Positions 8,298 through 16,528 of a stretch of DNA of 64,000 nucleotides are shown here, one piece after another. Within the stretch, counting starts at the first letter, position 1. Every line of letters starts with the position of its first letter. The notes beneath the pieces were generated by a model. That model was not told where the DNA came from, did not search any database, and worked only from the letters and a program-made list of their open reading frames with translations. Made by a program: the position numbers and the translations under genes. Source of the stretch: Opitutus sp. (lineage in GTDB: Bacteria; Verrucomicrobiota; Verrucomicrobiia; Opitutales; Opitutaceae); contig JANPZY010000001.1 of NCBI GenBank assembly GCA_024707325.1, forward strand, positions 682,001 through 746,000, in the 5' to 3' direction.

Positions 8298-8411
8298 GTC
8301 CGCACCGAGTCGTGCCACAGTCCGGCACGACTCGGGACAAGGTGCGGATCATGTCGAGCCAAGGTCCGAACCGTCTCGAACCACCGTGCGGACCAAGTCG
8401 CGACAAGGTCC
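8298..8411 (+). repeat. 22-bp phased repeat array 1 (five units)
   Basis: Five consecutive 22-bp units begin at 8298, 8320, 8342, 8364 and 8386 with no indel, followed by a partial unit. Each unit is an 11-bp half like GTSCGKMCCRN followed by a half like GTCGSGMCAAG (S=G/C, K=G/T, M=A/C, R=A/G). It starts 5 bp after the symporter stop and lies between convergent genes. Because 22 is not a multiple of three, the short open frames with repeated RDKVR-like words across it are artefacts. Confidence 0.9.
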
Positions 8412-8416
8412 TAACA

Positions 8417-8524
8417 GGTGGAGCCCGCCGTCCCCGGCGGGTTTTCTTTTGTGTGCCGCTGGCGTGCGAGGGCCGCACACGTAGGCGAACATCGCCCAGC
8501 CCGGCGGGGACGCCGGGCTCCACC
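8417..8524. repeat. REPIN-like inverted pair; left half is a terminator
   Basis: The left arm GGTGGAGCCC... (8417-8441) and the right arm GCCCGGCG...CTCCACC (8499-8524) are inverted copies of one 25-bp palindromic sequence, separated by about 57 bp. The left arm folds as CCCGCCG/CGGCGGG followed by TTTTCTTTT (8424-8450) and can terminate the symporter transcript. A second such pair occurs at 27197-27277 and a single arm at 11490-11515. Confidence 0.75.
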
Positions 8525-8539
8525 TCGGAGCAATCGATA

Positions 8540-8566
8540 GGGATGCTCTCCGAGCCATCCCTGCCG
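8540..8566 (-). repeat. Short interspersed hairpin (CTCGGAGAGCC family), copy 1
   Basis: GGGATG (8540-8545) pairs with CATCCC (8556-8561) around a CTCTCCGAG loop, followed by TGCCG. Related sequences with CTCGGAG..CC.TCCCTGCC lie at 18044, 27066 (inverted) and 27168, each beside a 22-bp array or a REPIN-like pair. Confidence 0.55.
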
Positions 8567-8569
8567 CGC

Positions 8570-9567
8570 TTACGTCGGCGGGAGCGATTCGGGTTTCAGC
8601 GTGCGCGACATCAGTGCGCGCAACGCCTCGGCCGGCGAGCGGCCTTCAAAAGGATACCGTGCATCTCGCGCAGAATCGGCGCGTCGATGCCCTTCTCCAC
8701 GCACAGGCCGTGGAACGACTGCGTCGTGCGATAACCTTCGACGACGGTCTTTCGTCCCTGCAGCAGCTCGGCCACAGATTTGCCCGCGCCGATTTGCTCG
8801 CCGAACTCGCGATTGCGGCTCCACGCGCCGTGACACGTCGCCACGAGATCGCCGAAACCGCTCAGACCATAAAACGTTTCCGGTCGCGCCCCGAGCGTGA
8901 CGCCGAGCCGCACCATTTCGGCGAGCGCACGCGTGAGCAGCGCCGCACGCGTGTTGTCGCCGAGACCGAAACCGTCCGAGCAACCGGCCGCGATCGCGTA
9001 AACGTTTTTCAAGCTGCCGCCAAATTCGACACCGGGCAGATCCTCGCTCGTGTAAACGCGCAGCGTGGGTCCGCTGATTTCCTCCTGCACCGCGCACGCT
9101 TCGACGGAGTTGCCGCACGCGAGCACCATCGCGGACGGAATTGCCTTCGCGAACTCCGCGGCATTCGTCGGACCGGAGAGCGAACCGACGACGGACTCGG
9201 GCAACACGTCCGCGATCACCTGCGAGGGACGCAGATGCGTGCCGAGTTCGAGGCCCTTTGCCAGACTGAGGACGATGCGTGCGCCGCCATTGTCGCGCAC
9301 GCGCTGCGCGGTTTCGCGGAGCGCCTGCGACGGACAAGCGAGCAACACCACATCGGTGCCAGCGAGCGCGGCACGTGTGTCAGCGGTCACTTCGAGTTCG
9401 CGCGGAAACGGGACGCCGGGCAGGTAGTCCACATTTTCACCCGCGGCGCGGATCGCCTCGGCGTGTTCGCCGCGTCGCGGCACAAGCACGACCGGCCGGC
9501 CGAGACGGGCCAGATGAAGGGCAAAAGCCGTGCCCCACGCGCCAGCTCCGAGGACCGCGAACTTCAT
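8570..9567 (-). CDS. gpsA: NAD(P)-dependent glycerol-3-phosphate dehydrogenase (frameshifted at 3' end)
   Basis: Makes sn-glycerol 3-phosphate from dihydroxyacetone phosphate for phospholipid synthesis. The N-terminal Rossmann motif GAGAWGTAFALHLA, the LSLAKGLE segment, FGGSLKNVYAIAAG (catalytic Lys region) and GLSGFGDLVATCHG are all present. The frame starting at 9567 runs to an early stop at 8611 with an atypical tail (LLKAARRPRRCAH). The expected ending, FEGRSPAEALRALMSRT, lies in the neighbouring frame to 8570. One extra T (minus strand) at the four-base run 8648-8651 would join them as ILFEGRSPAEAL. This enzyme is normally essential, so a sequencing error is more likely than a mutant. 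It lies 60 bp downstream of lysA on the same strand. Confidence 0.92.
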
Positions 9568-9627
9568 GGGTGAGTGGACATCAACTACGCTGAAATCTCG
9601 TGACGCTGGCGCAAGCCACGAGTCCGC

Positions 9628-10932
9628 TCAGCGCAAAAACGCCGGCACTTTCTCGTTGGCGATCATGTGCTCGAACGTCTCGCGAGCGTTGATCAGTTCG
9701 AAACTGCTGCCCTTCACGAGCACCTCGGCCGCGAGCGCGCGGGTGTTGTAGCGACTCGCCATCGTGTAGCCGTAGGCGCCGGCGCTCATGAACGCGATCA
9801 GCTCGCCCTCGCCGACTTCCTGGAGCTGACGGTCCTTCGCGAAGCAGTCGCCCGTTTCGCAAATCGGGCCCACAACATCGACGGTGAGCGCGCGCCGCGA
9901 GGTGTCGCGGTGCAGCGGCACGATCTCGTGATAGCTGTCATACATCGCGGGGCGCATGAGGTCGTTCATGGCCGCGTCGACGATGAGGAAGTTCTTGTTC
10001 GCGCCGCGCTTCAGGTGCTCGACCTTGGACAACAGCACGCCCGCGTTGCCGACCATGAAGCGGCCGTGCTCGAGCACGATCTTCAGACCGAGCGGCTGGA
10101 GGAGCGGCGTCAGCGCTTCGCCGTAAACTTCCGGCGTGAGCGGGCGCTGCTCGGGCGGGAGCGCGTCCCACCAACCCGGCTGGCCGCTCGCGAGCGAGTC
10201 CTTGTAAACGATGCCCATGCCGCCGCCGATCGAGAAGTAGCTGATGCCGTAGCTGGCCTTCAGCTCGGCCACGAACGGCGCGACCTTCTTCACCGCCTCG
10301 ACGAACGGGCCGACCGACGTGAGCTGCGAGCCGATGTGCATCTGCACGCCCTTGAGCTCGATGTTCTTCAACTTCGAGGCGGCCTCGTAGGCCGCGGCCG
10401 CGAAGCGAAGCGGCACGCCGAATTTATTGTCGCTCTTGCCGGTCGTGATCTTCGCGTGCGTCTTCGCGTCGACGTCGGGATTGATGCGGATCGCGATGGG
10501 GGCCTTCACGCCCATCGTGCCGGCAACGTGGTTGATGCGCGCGAGCTCCGGCTCGCTCTCGACGTGGAACGAGAAAATGCCGTTCTCCAGCGCGAGCTTG
10601 ATCTCCGCCTCGGTCTTGCCGACGCCGGCGAACACGCTCGTCTTCACATTGCCGCCCGCCGCGATCACGCGACGGATCTCGCCGCCGCTCACCAGATCGA
10701 AGCCCGCGCCGAGGTTGGAAAACAGCTTCAGCAGCGCGAGGTTCGAGTTGGCCTTCATCGCGTAGCAGATCTGCAGATCGAGCCCCGCCAGGCTGGTCTG
10801 GAGACGCTTGTAGTGATCCTCGATCGTGGACGCGCTATAGACATACGTCGGCGTGCCATAGAGCCGCGCTACCGCGGCGAGATCGACGGACTCACATTGC
10901 AGATCGGAACCGGCGTAGCGGAAGTGGTGCAT
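9628..10932 (-). CDS. lysA: Diaminopimelate decarboxylase
   Basis: A PLP-dependent fold-type III decarboxylase that converts meso-diaminopimelate to L-lysine, the last step of lysine synthesis. Lys60 in CYAMKANSN is the PLP Schiff-base lysine. HIGSQLTSVGPF and SIGGGMGIVY are the phosphate- and ring-binding parts, EHGRFMVGNAG follows, and VVGPICETGDCFAKDR carries the conserved CE(S/T)GD at the dimer-interface active site. At 434 residues it has the usual length. It starts with ATG at 10932. The downstream gpsA may be co-transcribed. Confidence 0.96.
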   Translation of the reverse strand: MHHFRYAGSDLQCESVDLAAVARLYGTPTYVYSASTIEDHYKRLQTSLAGLDLQICYAMKANSNLALLKLFSNLGAGFDLVSGGEIRRVIAAGGNVKTSVFAGVGKTEAEIKLALENGIFSFHVESEPELARINHVAGTMGVKAPIAIRINPDVDAKTHAKITTGKSDNKFGVPLRFAAAAYEAASKLKNIELKGVQMHIGSQLTSVGPFVEAVKKVAPFVAELKASYGISYFSIGGGMGIVYKDSLASGQPGWWDALPPEQRPLTPEVYGEALTPLLQPLGLKIVLEHGRFMVGNAGVLLSKVEHLKRGANKNFLIVDAAMNDLMRPAMYDSYHEIVPLHRDTSRRALTVDVVGPICETGDCFAKDRQLQEVGEGELIAFMSAGAYGYTMASRYNTRALAAEVLVKGSSFELINARETFEHMIANEKVPAFLR

Positions 10933-11020
10933 GGAAAGCGGAGAAAAAGGCGTGAAAGGCCGAAGTTAGTGAATTTCACATTGAAAAAACGAACCCAAAG
11001 TTCCGATGTAAGGCGAAACT

Positions 11021-11275
11021 GTGCTGCGCGTCCTGCTCAACCTCTGCCGCCGCCCCGCGGTCCGCTTCGGTCTCGTTAGCGACCGGCGGAGCCGTCTGCG
11101 CGATCCGCGCTTCGTGAGCTTTATGGCGCAGAGCAACCGGAAGACGCTCGACACCGATCTCCACGATGCGGTGCTCCGTGGCCGCAAACTCGTGCGCCAG
11201 GGCCTGACGCTGCTGGTCGCCGGCGGTGGAGCCTGGGTCGTGATCGAGAGCGCCCGCGCGCTCTCGGTATTCTGA
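11021..11275 (+). CDS. Small hypothetical protein with C-terminal membrane helix
   Basis: An open frame of 84 codons from GTG 11021. An ATG at 11123 would give a 50-residue form (MAQSNRKTLDTDLHDAVL...). The last 24 residues are hydrophobic (GLTLLVAGGGAWVVIESA), suggesting a tail anchor. The N-terminal 34 residues are Arg-rich and less convincing, so the shorter form is preferred. No family is recognised. Its stop codon lies inside the first half-unit of a 22-bp array. Confidence 0.45.
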   Translation: MLRVLLNLCRRPAVRFGLVSDRRSRLRDPRFVSFMAQSNRKTLDTDLHDAVLRGRKLVRQGLTLLVAGGGAWVVIESARALSVF

Positions 11276-11423
11276 ACCGGGTCGGGACTAAGTGCGGCAC
11301 GAGTCGCGCCTCTGTCTGCACCAAGTCGTGCCTGAGTGCGTCCCGAGTCGGGACAAGGTCCGGACCAGGTCGAGCCAAGGTGCGTTCACGGTCGAGCCAT
11401 GGTGCGTCCACGGTCGAGCCACG
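11270..11423 (+). repeat. 22-bp phased repeat array 2 (six and a half units)
   Basis: Units start at 11292, 11314, 11336, 11358, 11380 and 11402 in perfect 22-bp register, preceded by a half-unit at 11281. The TTCTGAACCGG at 11270-11280 aligns with the other half-unit, so the array probably begins within the stop codon of the preceding small gene. It is followed 67 bp later by a REPIN-like single arm. Confidence 0.9.
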
Positions 11424-11489
11424 GTGCAAGGTTCGGCGTTTGCCCTTCTGAGCGCTTCGCGCGTGGACGCGACTGCGTTTCGCCCACAG

Positions 11490-11515
11490 GCCCGGCGCGG
11501 GCGCCGGGCTCCACC
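11490..11515. repeat. REPIN-like single arm
   Basis: GCCCGGCGCGGGCGCCGGGC followed by TCCACC is the same palindromic sequence seen in inverted pairs at 8417-8524 and 27197-27277. Only one arm is recognisable here. Confidence 0.6.
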
Positions 11516-11529
11516 TTTCTAATGCGAGT

Positions 11530-11599
11530 GCATGGGGACGCGACGCCCTCGTCGCGTCTTGAAAGCGCACCGACCGCGGCGGGGGCGCCGCGGCTCCAG
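11530..11599. repeat. Interspersed GC-rich element, shares two blocks with 27100-27144
   Basis: It begins with GCATGGGGACGCGACG and ends with GCGCCGCGGCTCCAG. Both blocks recur in the same order at 27100-27144. This copy also holds a perfect 9-bp hairpin GACGCGACG/CGTCGCGTC at 11537-11558. It fills the gap between the 22-bp array and the lipoprotein gene. Confidence 0.45.
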
Positions 11600-11681
11600 A
11601 TTCGAGCGGGTGCGCAGCAAGGCTGCGGCTAAACTTGCAGTCTCCGAAGCGTTGCGCCTGCATGACGGCAGACCTCACCGC

Positions 11682-12147
11682 ATGAAACGTTTTCCCCCTC
11701 TTCGTCTTTTTCTCGGCCGTGTTCGCCCTGGCGTTTTCCGGCTGCGGCTCGTCCCCGATCCAAAACAGCATTCACGTAAGCATTTCCTCGGTCGCGCCCG
11801 CGCCGCAGGAGCCCGGAGCGATCACGCTCACGCTGCGCTACGCCAACGAGAGCGTGTTTGCCATCGGCGTGGTGCGTTCGAACCACCGCGTGTTTTTCAA
11901 TGGCACGCTGATCGCGAAGATCGAGGACGCTGCGCCGGTGGGATTGCCGCCGATGGGTGCGGCCGACCAGGTGATCGTGGTGCCGGTCGAAAATCAGGCG
12001 GCGTTGCGTGAGCTGGTGGCGCGCTCGGGCGATCGCACGGCGTCCTATCGCTTGGAGAGCGTGCTGTTCCAGGTTTTCAACGAGGACGACTACAAGGTCC
12101 CCGCGAAGTCGGAAGGCAGCGTCGATCTGCGTCCGCTCGCCCAATAA
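11682..12147 (+). CDS. Small lipoprotein, LEA14-like beta-sandwich (frameshift in signal peptide)
   Basis: From GTG 11719 the frame gives 142 residues beginning FALAFSGCGSS, a lipobox but with too short a hydrophobic core. ATG 11682 opens MKRFPP in another frame. Removing one C from the CCCCC run at 11694-11698 joins them into a textbook lipoprotein signal, MKRFPLFVFFSAVFALAFSGC. The mature part has the pattern of a small beta-sandwich (ITLTLRYANESVFAIGV, NHRVFFNGTLIAKIED), like LEA14/water-stress domains. Its envelope role is unknown. The start at 11682 assumes the one-base error. Confidence 0.75.
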
Positions 12148-12178
12148 AAAAGCGATCCCCGCCTCGAGGAGGCGGGGA
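12146..12178 (-). terminator. Terminator of the small membrane protein gene (minus strand)
   Basis: TCCCCGCCTC/GAGGCGGGGA with a GAG loop. On the minus strand it is followed by TCGC and six Ts. It ends the transcript of the gene at 12205-12417 and its stem may also affect the convergent lipoprotein transcript. Confidence 0.8.
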
Positions 12179-12204
12179 CCGCCCCAGTGCGGGTCCGCAG
12201 CTAA

Positions 12205-12417
12205 TCAGGCCGCGAGCCGCAGATTGACGGAGCGCGCCGGCCGGGCGGCAACGACACTGGCCGAATTGTAACGCTTCGCGGGGCGAGCGTAGTCGGTCAG
12301 GAGCAGGCAGCCGAAACCGGCGAGGAGGAAGAGGCTGCTCGCGGTGGCAACCGAGAGCGAAAGCACCAGCCAGGCAGCCAGCGCGGAGAGGAAGAGGAGA
12401 ACAGGGATCGTTTTCAT
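12205..12417 (-). CDS. Small two-helix membrane protein, function unknown
   Basis: A 70-residue protein with two hydrophobic segments, IPVLLFLSALAAWLVLSLSVA and SSLFLLAGFGCLLLTDY, and a basic C-terminal tail (ARPAKRYN...RPARS). It starts with ATG after MKT. A strong terminator follows on the same strand, which supports expression as a separate unit. No family is recognised. A role in the cell envelope is possible but not shown. Confidence 0.65.
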   Translation of the reverse strand: MKTIPVLLFLSALAAWLVLSLSVATASSLFLLAGFGCLLLTDYARPAKRYNSASVVAARPARSVNLRLAA

Positions 12418-12512
12418 GAGAGTCGTAGGTGTTGTTGCCCTGACAACACAGCGCCGCGCCGAAAAGTTGCAGCGCGGTGCAAAAATCTGCGGTGGGCCGA
12501 AAAATCCGCGCG

Positions 12513-12540
12513 CAAAAAAGCCACGTCTCGCGACGTGGCT
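12513..12540 (-). terminator. Terminator of the sdhC-A-B operon (minus strand)
   Basis: On the minus strand AGCCACGTC, loop GCGA, GACGTGGCT is followed by TTTTTTG. It lies 36 bp downstream of the sdhB stop. Confidence 0.9.
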
Positions 12541-12576
12541 TGAGGAGTGGATGAACGCGTTTCGCGTGCTGCGCGC

Positions 12577-13392
12577 TTAAGCGGCGCCGCCAGCGGTGCT
12601 GACCGACTCGGGTTTGAACTTCGAGCGGATCGACGCCTTCAGGTAATCGCGGTTCATGCGCGCGATGAAATCGTGCGAGATGAGCTTCGGGCAGGCGGCG
12701 CTGCACTCGTAGTAGTTGGTGCAGTTGCCGAAGCCGAGTTCGTCCATGGTCGAGACCATGTTGAGCACGCGGCGATCGCGTTCGGCCTGGCCCTGCGGCA
12801 GGATGCCGAGAGCGGAGACCTTGGCGGCGACGAAGAGCATCGCGCTGGCGTTCTTACAGGCGGCGACGCAGGCGCCGCAGCCGATGCAGGACGCCGCGTC
12901 CATCGCGAGATCGGCGTCGCCCTTCGGCACGGGGATCGAGTTGGCGTCGCAAGCCGAGCCGGTGCGGACGGTGATGAAACCGCCGGCCTGCTGGATCTTG
13001 TCGAACGCGCTGCGATCGGTGATCAGGTCCTTGACGACCGGGAAAGGTTTCGCGCGGAACGGCTCGATGGTGATCGTCTCGCCGTCGCTGAAGCTGCGCA
13101 TGTAGGTCTGGCAGCTCGCGATGCCGCGGTGCGGACCGTGGGGCTTGCCGTTGATCACGAGCGAGCAGGTGCCGCAGATGCCTTCGCGGCAGTCGTGAGC
13201 GAAGGCGATCGGATCCTCTCCCTGGCGCTCGAGGTTGTCGTTCACCACGTCGAGCATCTCGAGGAGCGACATGTTCGGGTTCAGGTTCGACGCTTTGTAT
13301 TCGACGAACTTGCCCGGCTGGTTGGCCGCCGGTTGGCGCCAGACGCGGAGGGTGACGGAGATGAGTTTGGTGCTGTTGGATTCGGCGACCAT
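12577..13392 (-). CDS. sdhB: Succinate dehydrogenase iron-sulfur subunit
   Basis: Carries electrons from the flavoprotein to quinone in respiratory complex II. A 2Fe-2S ferredoxin domain is seen in [15 protein letters not shown] with a later CQTY. The second domain has [17 protein letters not shown] (4Fe-4S) and [13 protein letters not shown] for the 3Fe-4S/4Fe-4S ligands. At 271 residues it is slightly longer than proteobacterial SdhB, as is usual in the group that also contains Bacteroidetes enzymes. It is the last gene of sdhC-A-B. It is separated from sdhA by an AT-rich 14-bp repeat stretch. Confidence 0.95.
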   Translation of the reverse strand: MVAESNSTKLISVTLRVWRQPAANQPGKFVEYKASNLNPNMSLLEMLDVVNDNLERQGEDPIAFAHDCREGICGTCSLVINGKPHGPHRGIASCQTYMRSFSDGETITIEPFRAKPFPVVKDLITDRSAFDKIQQAGGFITVRTGSACDANSIPVPKGDADLAMDAASCIGCGACVAACKNASAMLFVAAKVSALGILPQGQAERDRRVLNMVSTMDELGFGNCTNYYECSAACPKLISHDFIARMNRDYLKASIRSKFKPESVSTAGGAA

Positions 13393-13399
13393 GTTCGGA

Positions 13400-13437
13400 T
13401 TCTCGATTTTTGATTTTCGATTTTTGATTCTCGATCA
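13400..13437. repeat. 14-bp AT-rich direct repeats between sdhB and sdhA
   Basis: Three near-copies of a 14-bp unit (TTCTCGATTTTTGA, TTTTCGATTTTTGA, then TTCTCGATCAG) occupy most of the 56-bp gap between the two genes. Base composition is strikingly AT-rich for this window. It may lie in the ribosome-loading region of sdhB, but no function is evident. Confidence 0.7.
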
Positions 13438-13448
13438 GTGGGCCGAGA

Positions 13449-15371
13449 TCACTTGTAGCTGCGGACGCTCATCTTGACCGTTTCGTAGTTGAGGGGCTCG
13501 ACATTGCGGAGGGGCGTCTTGCCTTCACCCTGAAACTCCCAGGCGGCAACGTGCGCGAACTTCTCGTCGTCGCGTTTGCACTCGCCGTCCGGGTATTGGT
13601 ATTCCTCGCGGAAGTGACCGCCGCAGCTCTCCTCGCGGGTGAGCGCATCGCGGCACATGAGTTCGCCGAGTTCGAAGAAATCGGCCACGCGGCCGGCGCG
13701 TTCGAGCGCCTGGTTGAGCGTGTCGGCGGAACCGGGGACGTTGACGTTGGCCCAGAACTCTTCGCGCAGCTTCGGAATTTCGACGAGCGCCTTCTCGAGG
13801 CCCTCCTTCGTGCGAGCCATGCCGCAGTAGGTCCACATGAGCTGGCCGAGCTTCTTGTGGTAATAGTTCACCGGCTCCTTGCCCTTGGCGGACATGAGGC
13901 GCTTGGTGATCGAGGCGACGTTATCCTCGGCCTGCTTGAACTCGGGAGCGTCGGTCTTCGGACGCGAGCCGGGCTTCTGCGTGGCGAGGTAGTCGCCGAT
14001 CGTGTAAGGAATGACGAAGTAGCCGTCGGCCAGACCCTGCATCAGCGCGGAGGCGCCGAGGCGGTTCGCGCCGTGGTCGGAGAAGTTGGCTTCGCCGAGC
14101 ACGAACAGGCCGGGGATATTGGACATCAGGTTATAATCCACCCAGAGGCCGCCCATGGTGTAGTGCACCGCGGGATAGATGCGCATGGGCGTCTTGTAGG
14201 CGTTCTCGTTCGTGATCTCGTGATAGATGTCGAAGAGATTGCCGTAGCGCTCGCGCACACCGGCCTCGCCGAGGCGCTTGATGGCGTCGCTGAAATCGAG
14301 ATACACGCCGAGGCCGGTCTCACCGACGCCGCGGCCTTCGTCGCACATGCGCTTGGCGGCGCGGGAGGAGACGTCGCGCGGCGCGAGATTGCCGAAGCTC
14401 GGATAGATGCGCTCGAGATAGTAGTCGCGATCCTCTTCGGGGATCGTGTTGGGGTCCTTCTTGCAGTCTTCCTTTTTCTTCGGGACCCAGATGCGACCGT
14501 CGTTGCGCAACGACTCCGACATGAGCGTGAGCTTCGACTGGTAGTCGCCCGACACCGGAATGCAGGTCGGGTGAATCTGCGTGTAGCACGGATTCGCGAA
14601 GCACGCGCCGCGCTTGTAGGCGCGCCAGATCGCGGTGGCGTTGGAGCCGCGCGCGTAGGTGGAGAGATTGAAGACGTTGCCGTAGCCGCCGGTCGCGAGG
14701 ATCACGGCGTCGCCCGCGTGGCGGACGAGTTTGCCGGTGACGAGATCGCGCGTGATCACGCCCTTGGCGTGGCCGCCGATGACGACGAGATCGACCATCT
14801 CGTGCTGCGTGACGAGCTCGACCGCGCCCTGCCCCACCATGCGCGAGAGCGCAGAGTAGGCACCGAGGAGGAGCTGCTGGCCGGTCTGGCCGCGCGCGTA
14901 GAACGTGCGGGAAACCTGCGCGCCACCGAACGAGCGATTCGCGAGCAAGCCGCCGTATTCGCGAGCGAACGGCACGCCCTGCGCGACGCACTGGTCGATG
15001 ATGTTGACGGACACCTCGGCCAGACGATGGACGTTGGCCTCGCGGGCGCGGTAGTCGCCGCCCTTGATGGTGTCATAGAAAAGTCGATACACGCTGTCGC
15101 CGTCGTTCTGGTAGTTCTTGGCGGCGTTGATGCCGCCCTGCGCGGCGATCGAGTGCGCGCGACGGGGGCTGTCGTGAAACACGATGCATTTCACCTTGTA
15201 GCCGAGCTCGGAGAGCGTGGCGGCCGCGGAGGAACCAGCGAGACCGGCGCCGACGACGATCACTTCGTATTTCCGCTTGTTGGCGGGGTTGACGAGTTTG
15301 ATCTCGGTCTTGTGCTTGCGCCATTTTTCGGCGAGCGGGCCGGAGGGGATTTTGGAGTCGAGAGTGGCCAT
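13449..15371 (-). CDS. sdhA: Succinate dehydrogenase flavoprotein subunit
   Basis: Oxidises succinate to fumarate with covalently bound FAD. The N-terminal dinucleotide fold [19 protein letters not shown], the substrate-loop [15 protein letters not shown] (His for FAD attachment in the usual position), and RRDVSSRA-like ([14 protein letters not shown]), HYTMGGLW and [18 protein letters not shown] are present. At 640 residues it matches the long type found with single-subunit cytochrome b partners. Middle gene of the operon, 14 bp after sdhC. Confidence 0.96.
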   Translation of the reverse strand: MATLDSKIPSGPLAEKWRKHKTEIKLVNPANKRKYEVIVVGAGLAGSSAAATLSELGYKVKCIVFHDSPRRAHSIAAQGGINAAKNYQNDGDSVYRLFYDTIKGGDYRAREANVHRLAEVSVNIIDQCVAQGVPFAREYGGLLANRSFGGAQVSRTFYARGQTGQQLLLGAYSALSRMVGQGAVELVTQHEMVDLVVIGGHAKGVITRDLVTGKLVRHAGDAVILATGGYGNVFNLSTYARGSNATAIWRAYKRGACFANPCYTQIHPTCIPVSGDYQSKLTLMSESLRNDGRIWVPKKKEDCKKDPNTIPEEDRDYYLERIYPSFGNLAPRDVSSRAAKRMCDEGRGVGETGLGVYLDFSDAIKRLGEAGVRERYGNLFDIYHEITNENAYKTPMRIYPAVHYTMGGLWVDYNLMSNIPGLFVLGEANFSDHGANRLGASALMQGLADGYFVIPYTIGDYLATQKPGSRPKTDAPEFKQAEDNVASITKRLMSAKGKEPVNYYHKKLGQLMWTYCGMARTKEGLEKALVEIPKLREEFWANVNVPGSADTLNQALERAGRVADFFELGELMCRDALTREESCGGHFREEYQYPDGECKRDDEKFAHVAAWEFQGEGKTPLRNVEPLNYETVKMSVRSYK

Positions 15372-15385
15372 GGCGGTCAGCGAAA

Positions 15386-16255
15386 TCAGTTAGAGTTGGA
15401 CGAGTCGTCTTCGGAGTCGGCGGACACATCGGCGTCGGCCTGATCGGCCTCCTCGCCATCATCCAGCTCGCTCAAGTCACCGTCGAAAATCACTTCTTCC
15501 TCAAACGCTTCGCGGGTGAAACCTTCGTGCAATTGCACCTTGCCCGCGAGGATCGACGCCGGGATCGCGAGGTTGCCGAGGAAATACGCCAGACAGAAGA
15601 GCACGGTGATTTTCCGCAGCGCGGGCGACCAGCGGCCGGAGCGCCAGCCAAACGTCTGGAACATGCTGTCGAAGCCGTGCAGCAGGTGATAGCTCAACAG
15701 ACCGACGGCAACGATGTAGAACGCCGACACCCACACGTTCTGGAAACCGAGGATGACCATGCTGTGCACGTCGAGCACCTCGGTGCCTTCCTTCACCACC
15801 GTGAAGCCCGCGACCTTGTAGTCGGTCTCGAGCACATAGGTGTTGAGGTTGTCCTTGAAGTTCTCGGTCTGCGCGTAGCCGAGCGTGAAGTGCGCGATGT
15901 GATAGATCAGAAACGCGAGCACCACGAGGCCCGTCTGTTTCATGAGTCGCGACGCGAGCGTGGCGCGGATCGTGTGCTTGATCGCGTAGCGCTCGTTGCC
16001 GCGCGCCTGATAATTCTCGATCGAGAGCGTGACGGCCGCCCACACGTGGAGCAGCACCGCCGCGATGATCACGATACGCGCCACCCACAGCATGGGCCCC
16101 ATCGTGTGCAGGAACTCGGCGTAGCCGTTAATATGATCCGGATCCTGGAAAATCTGGAGGTTGCCGACCAAATGGCCGACGACAAATCCGATCAACACCA
16201 CGCCGGTGACGGCCATGATGAATTTTCGGCCGATGGAGGAACGAAGAAGATTCAT
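15386..16255 (-). CDS. sdhC: Succinate dehydrogenase cytochrome b subunit with acidic tail
   Basis: Membrane anchor and quinone site of complex II. From ATG 16255 ([18 protein letters not shown]) there are about 289 residues with five hydrophobic helices and His residues in helices for two b haems ([39 protein letters not shown]). This is the single-chain anchor typical of type B enzymes. No sdhD is present. The C-terminal ~40 residues are unusually acidic ([18 protein letters not shown]... ending EDDSSNSN), which is not part of the usual fold. An upstream ATG at 16300 would add 15 residues and is less likely. First gene of the operon. Confidence 0.93.
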   Translation of the reverse strand: MNLLRSSIGRKFIMAVTGVVLIGFVVGHLVGNLQIFQDPDHINGYAEFLHTMGPMLWVARIVIIAAVLLHVWAAVTLSIENYQARGNERYAIKHTIRATLASRLMKQTGLVVLAFLIYHIAHFTLGYAQTENFKDNLNTYVLETDYKVAGFTVVKEGTEVLDVHSMVILGFQNVWVSAFYIVAVGLLSYHLLHGFDSMFQTFGWRSGRWSPALRKITVLFCLAYFLGNLAIPASILAGKVQLHEGFTREAFEEEVIFDGDLSELDDGEEADQADADVSADSEDDSSNSN

Positions 16256-16528
16256 CGCAAGAACAAGGGGGAAAACGACAGAGAACCTCCCCACCTTCAA
16301 CGGCGTCCGCGACCTTGTAAAGTGCCCGCTCTAGCGCAGCCGCGTAATTAGGCTCACTAACCCAAAAAAGAAGCACATCGGGGAAGTTCTCGCGACCGCA
16401 TCTCAACAAGCCGCGTTTTCACAACGTGCCGCGGCCCAGGGAAACACTGCGGCGCTTCGCCGCTCCGCTCCCCGATACAAGCTCACCCTCCCCAGCGGGC
16501 GATCGGCAATCGCCCCGCCGCGAAACGC
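16256..16528. other. Intergenic region upstream of sdhC, no gene seen
   Basis: About 270 bp between the sdhC start and the stop of the next minus-strand gene. It should contain the sdh promoter, but I can identify no clear -35/-10 pair, repeat or small gene. Open frames crossing it belong to shadows of the PaaK-like gene. Confidence 0.5.

Noticed and set aside
8312-8734. Plus-strand frame with repeated RDKVR-like words in array 1, and similar frames in other arrays
   Set aside because: They arise from the 22-bp repeat. Because 22 is not a multiple of 3 each unit is read in a different frame, so the peptides are not conserved between arrays.
16300-16345. A longer SdhC start region and shadow frames upstream
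   Set aside because: The membrane protein start with [12 protein letters not shown] at 16255 fits the family; the extra 15 residues have no support.
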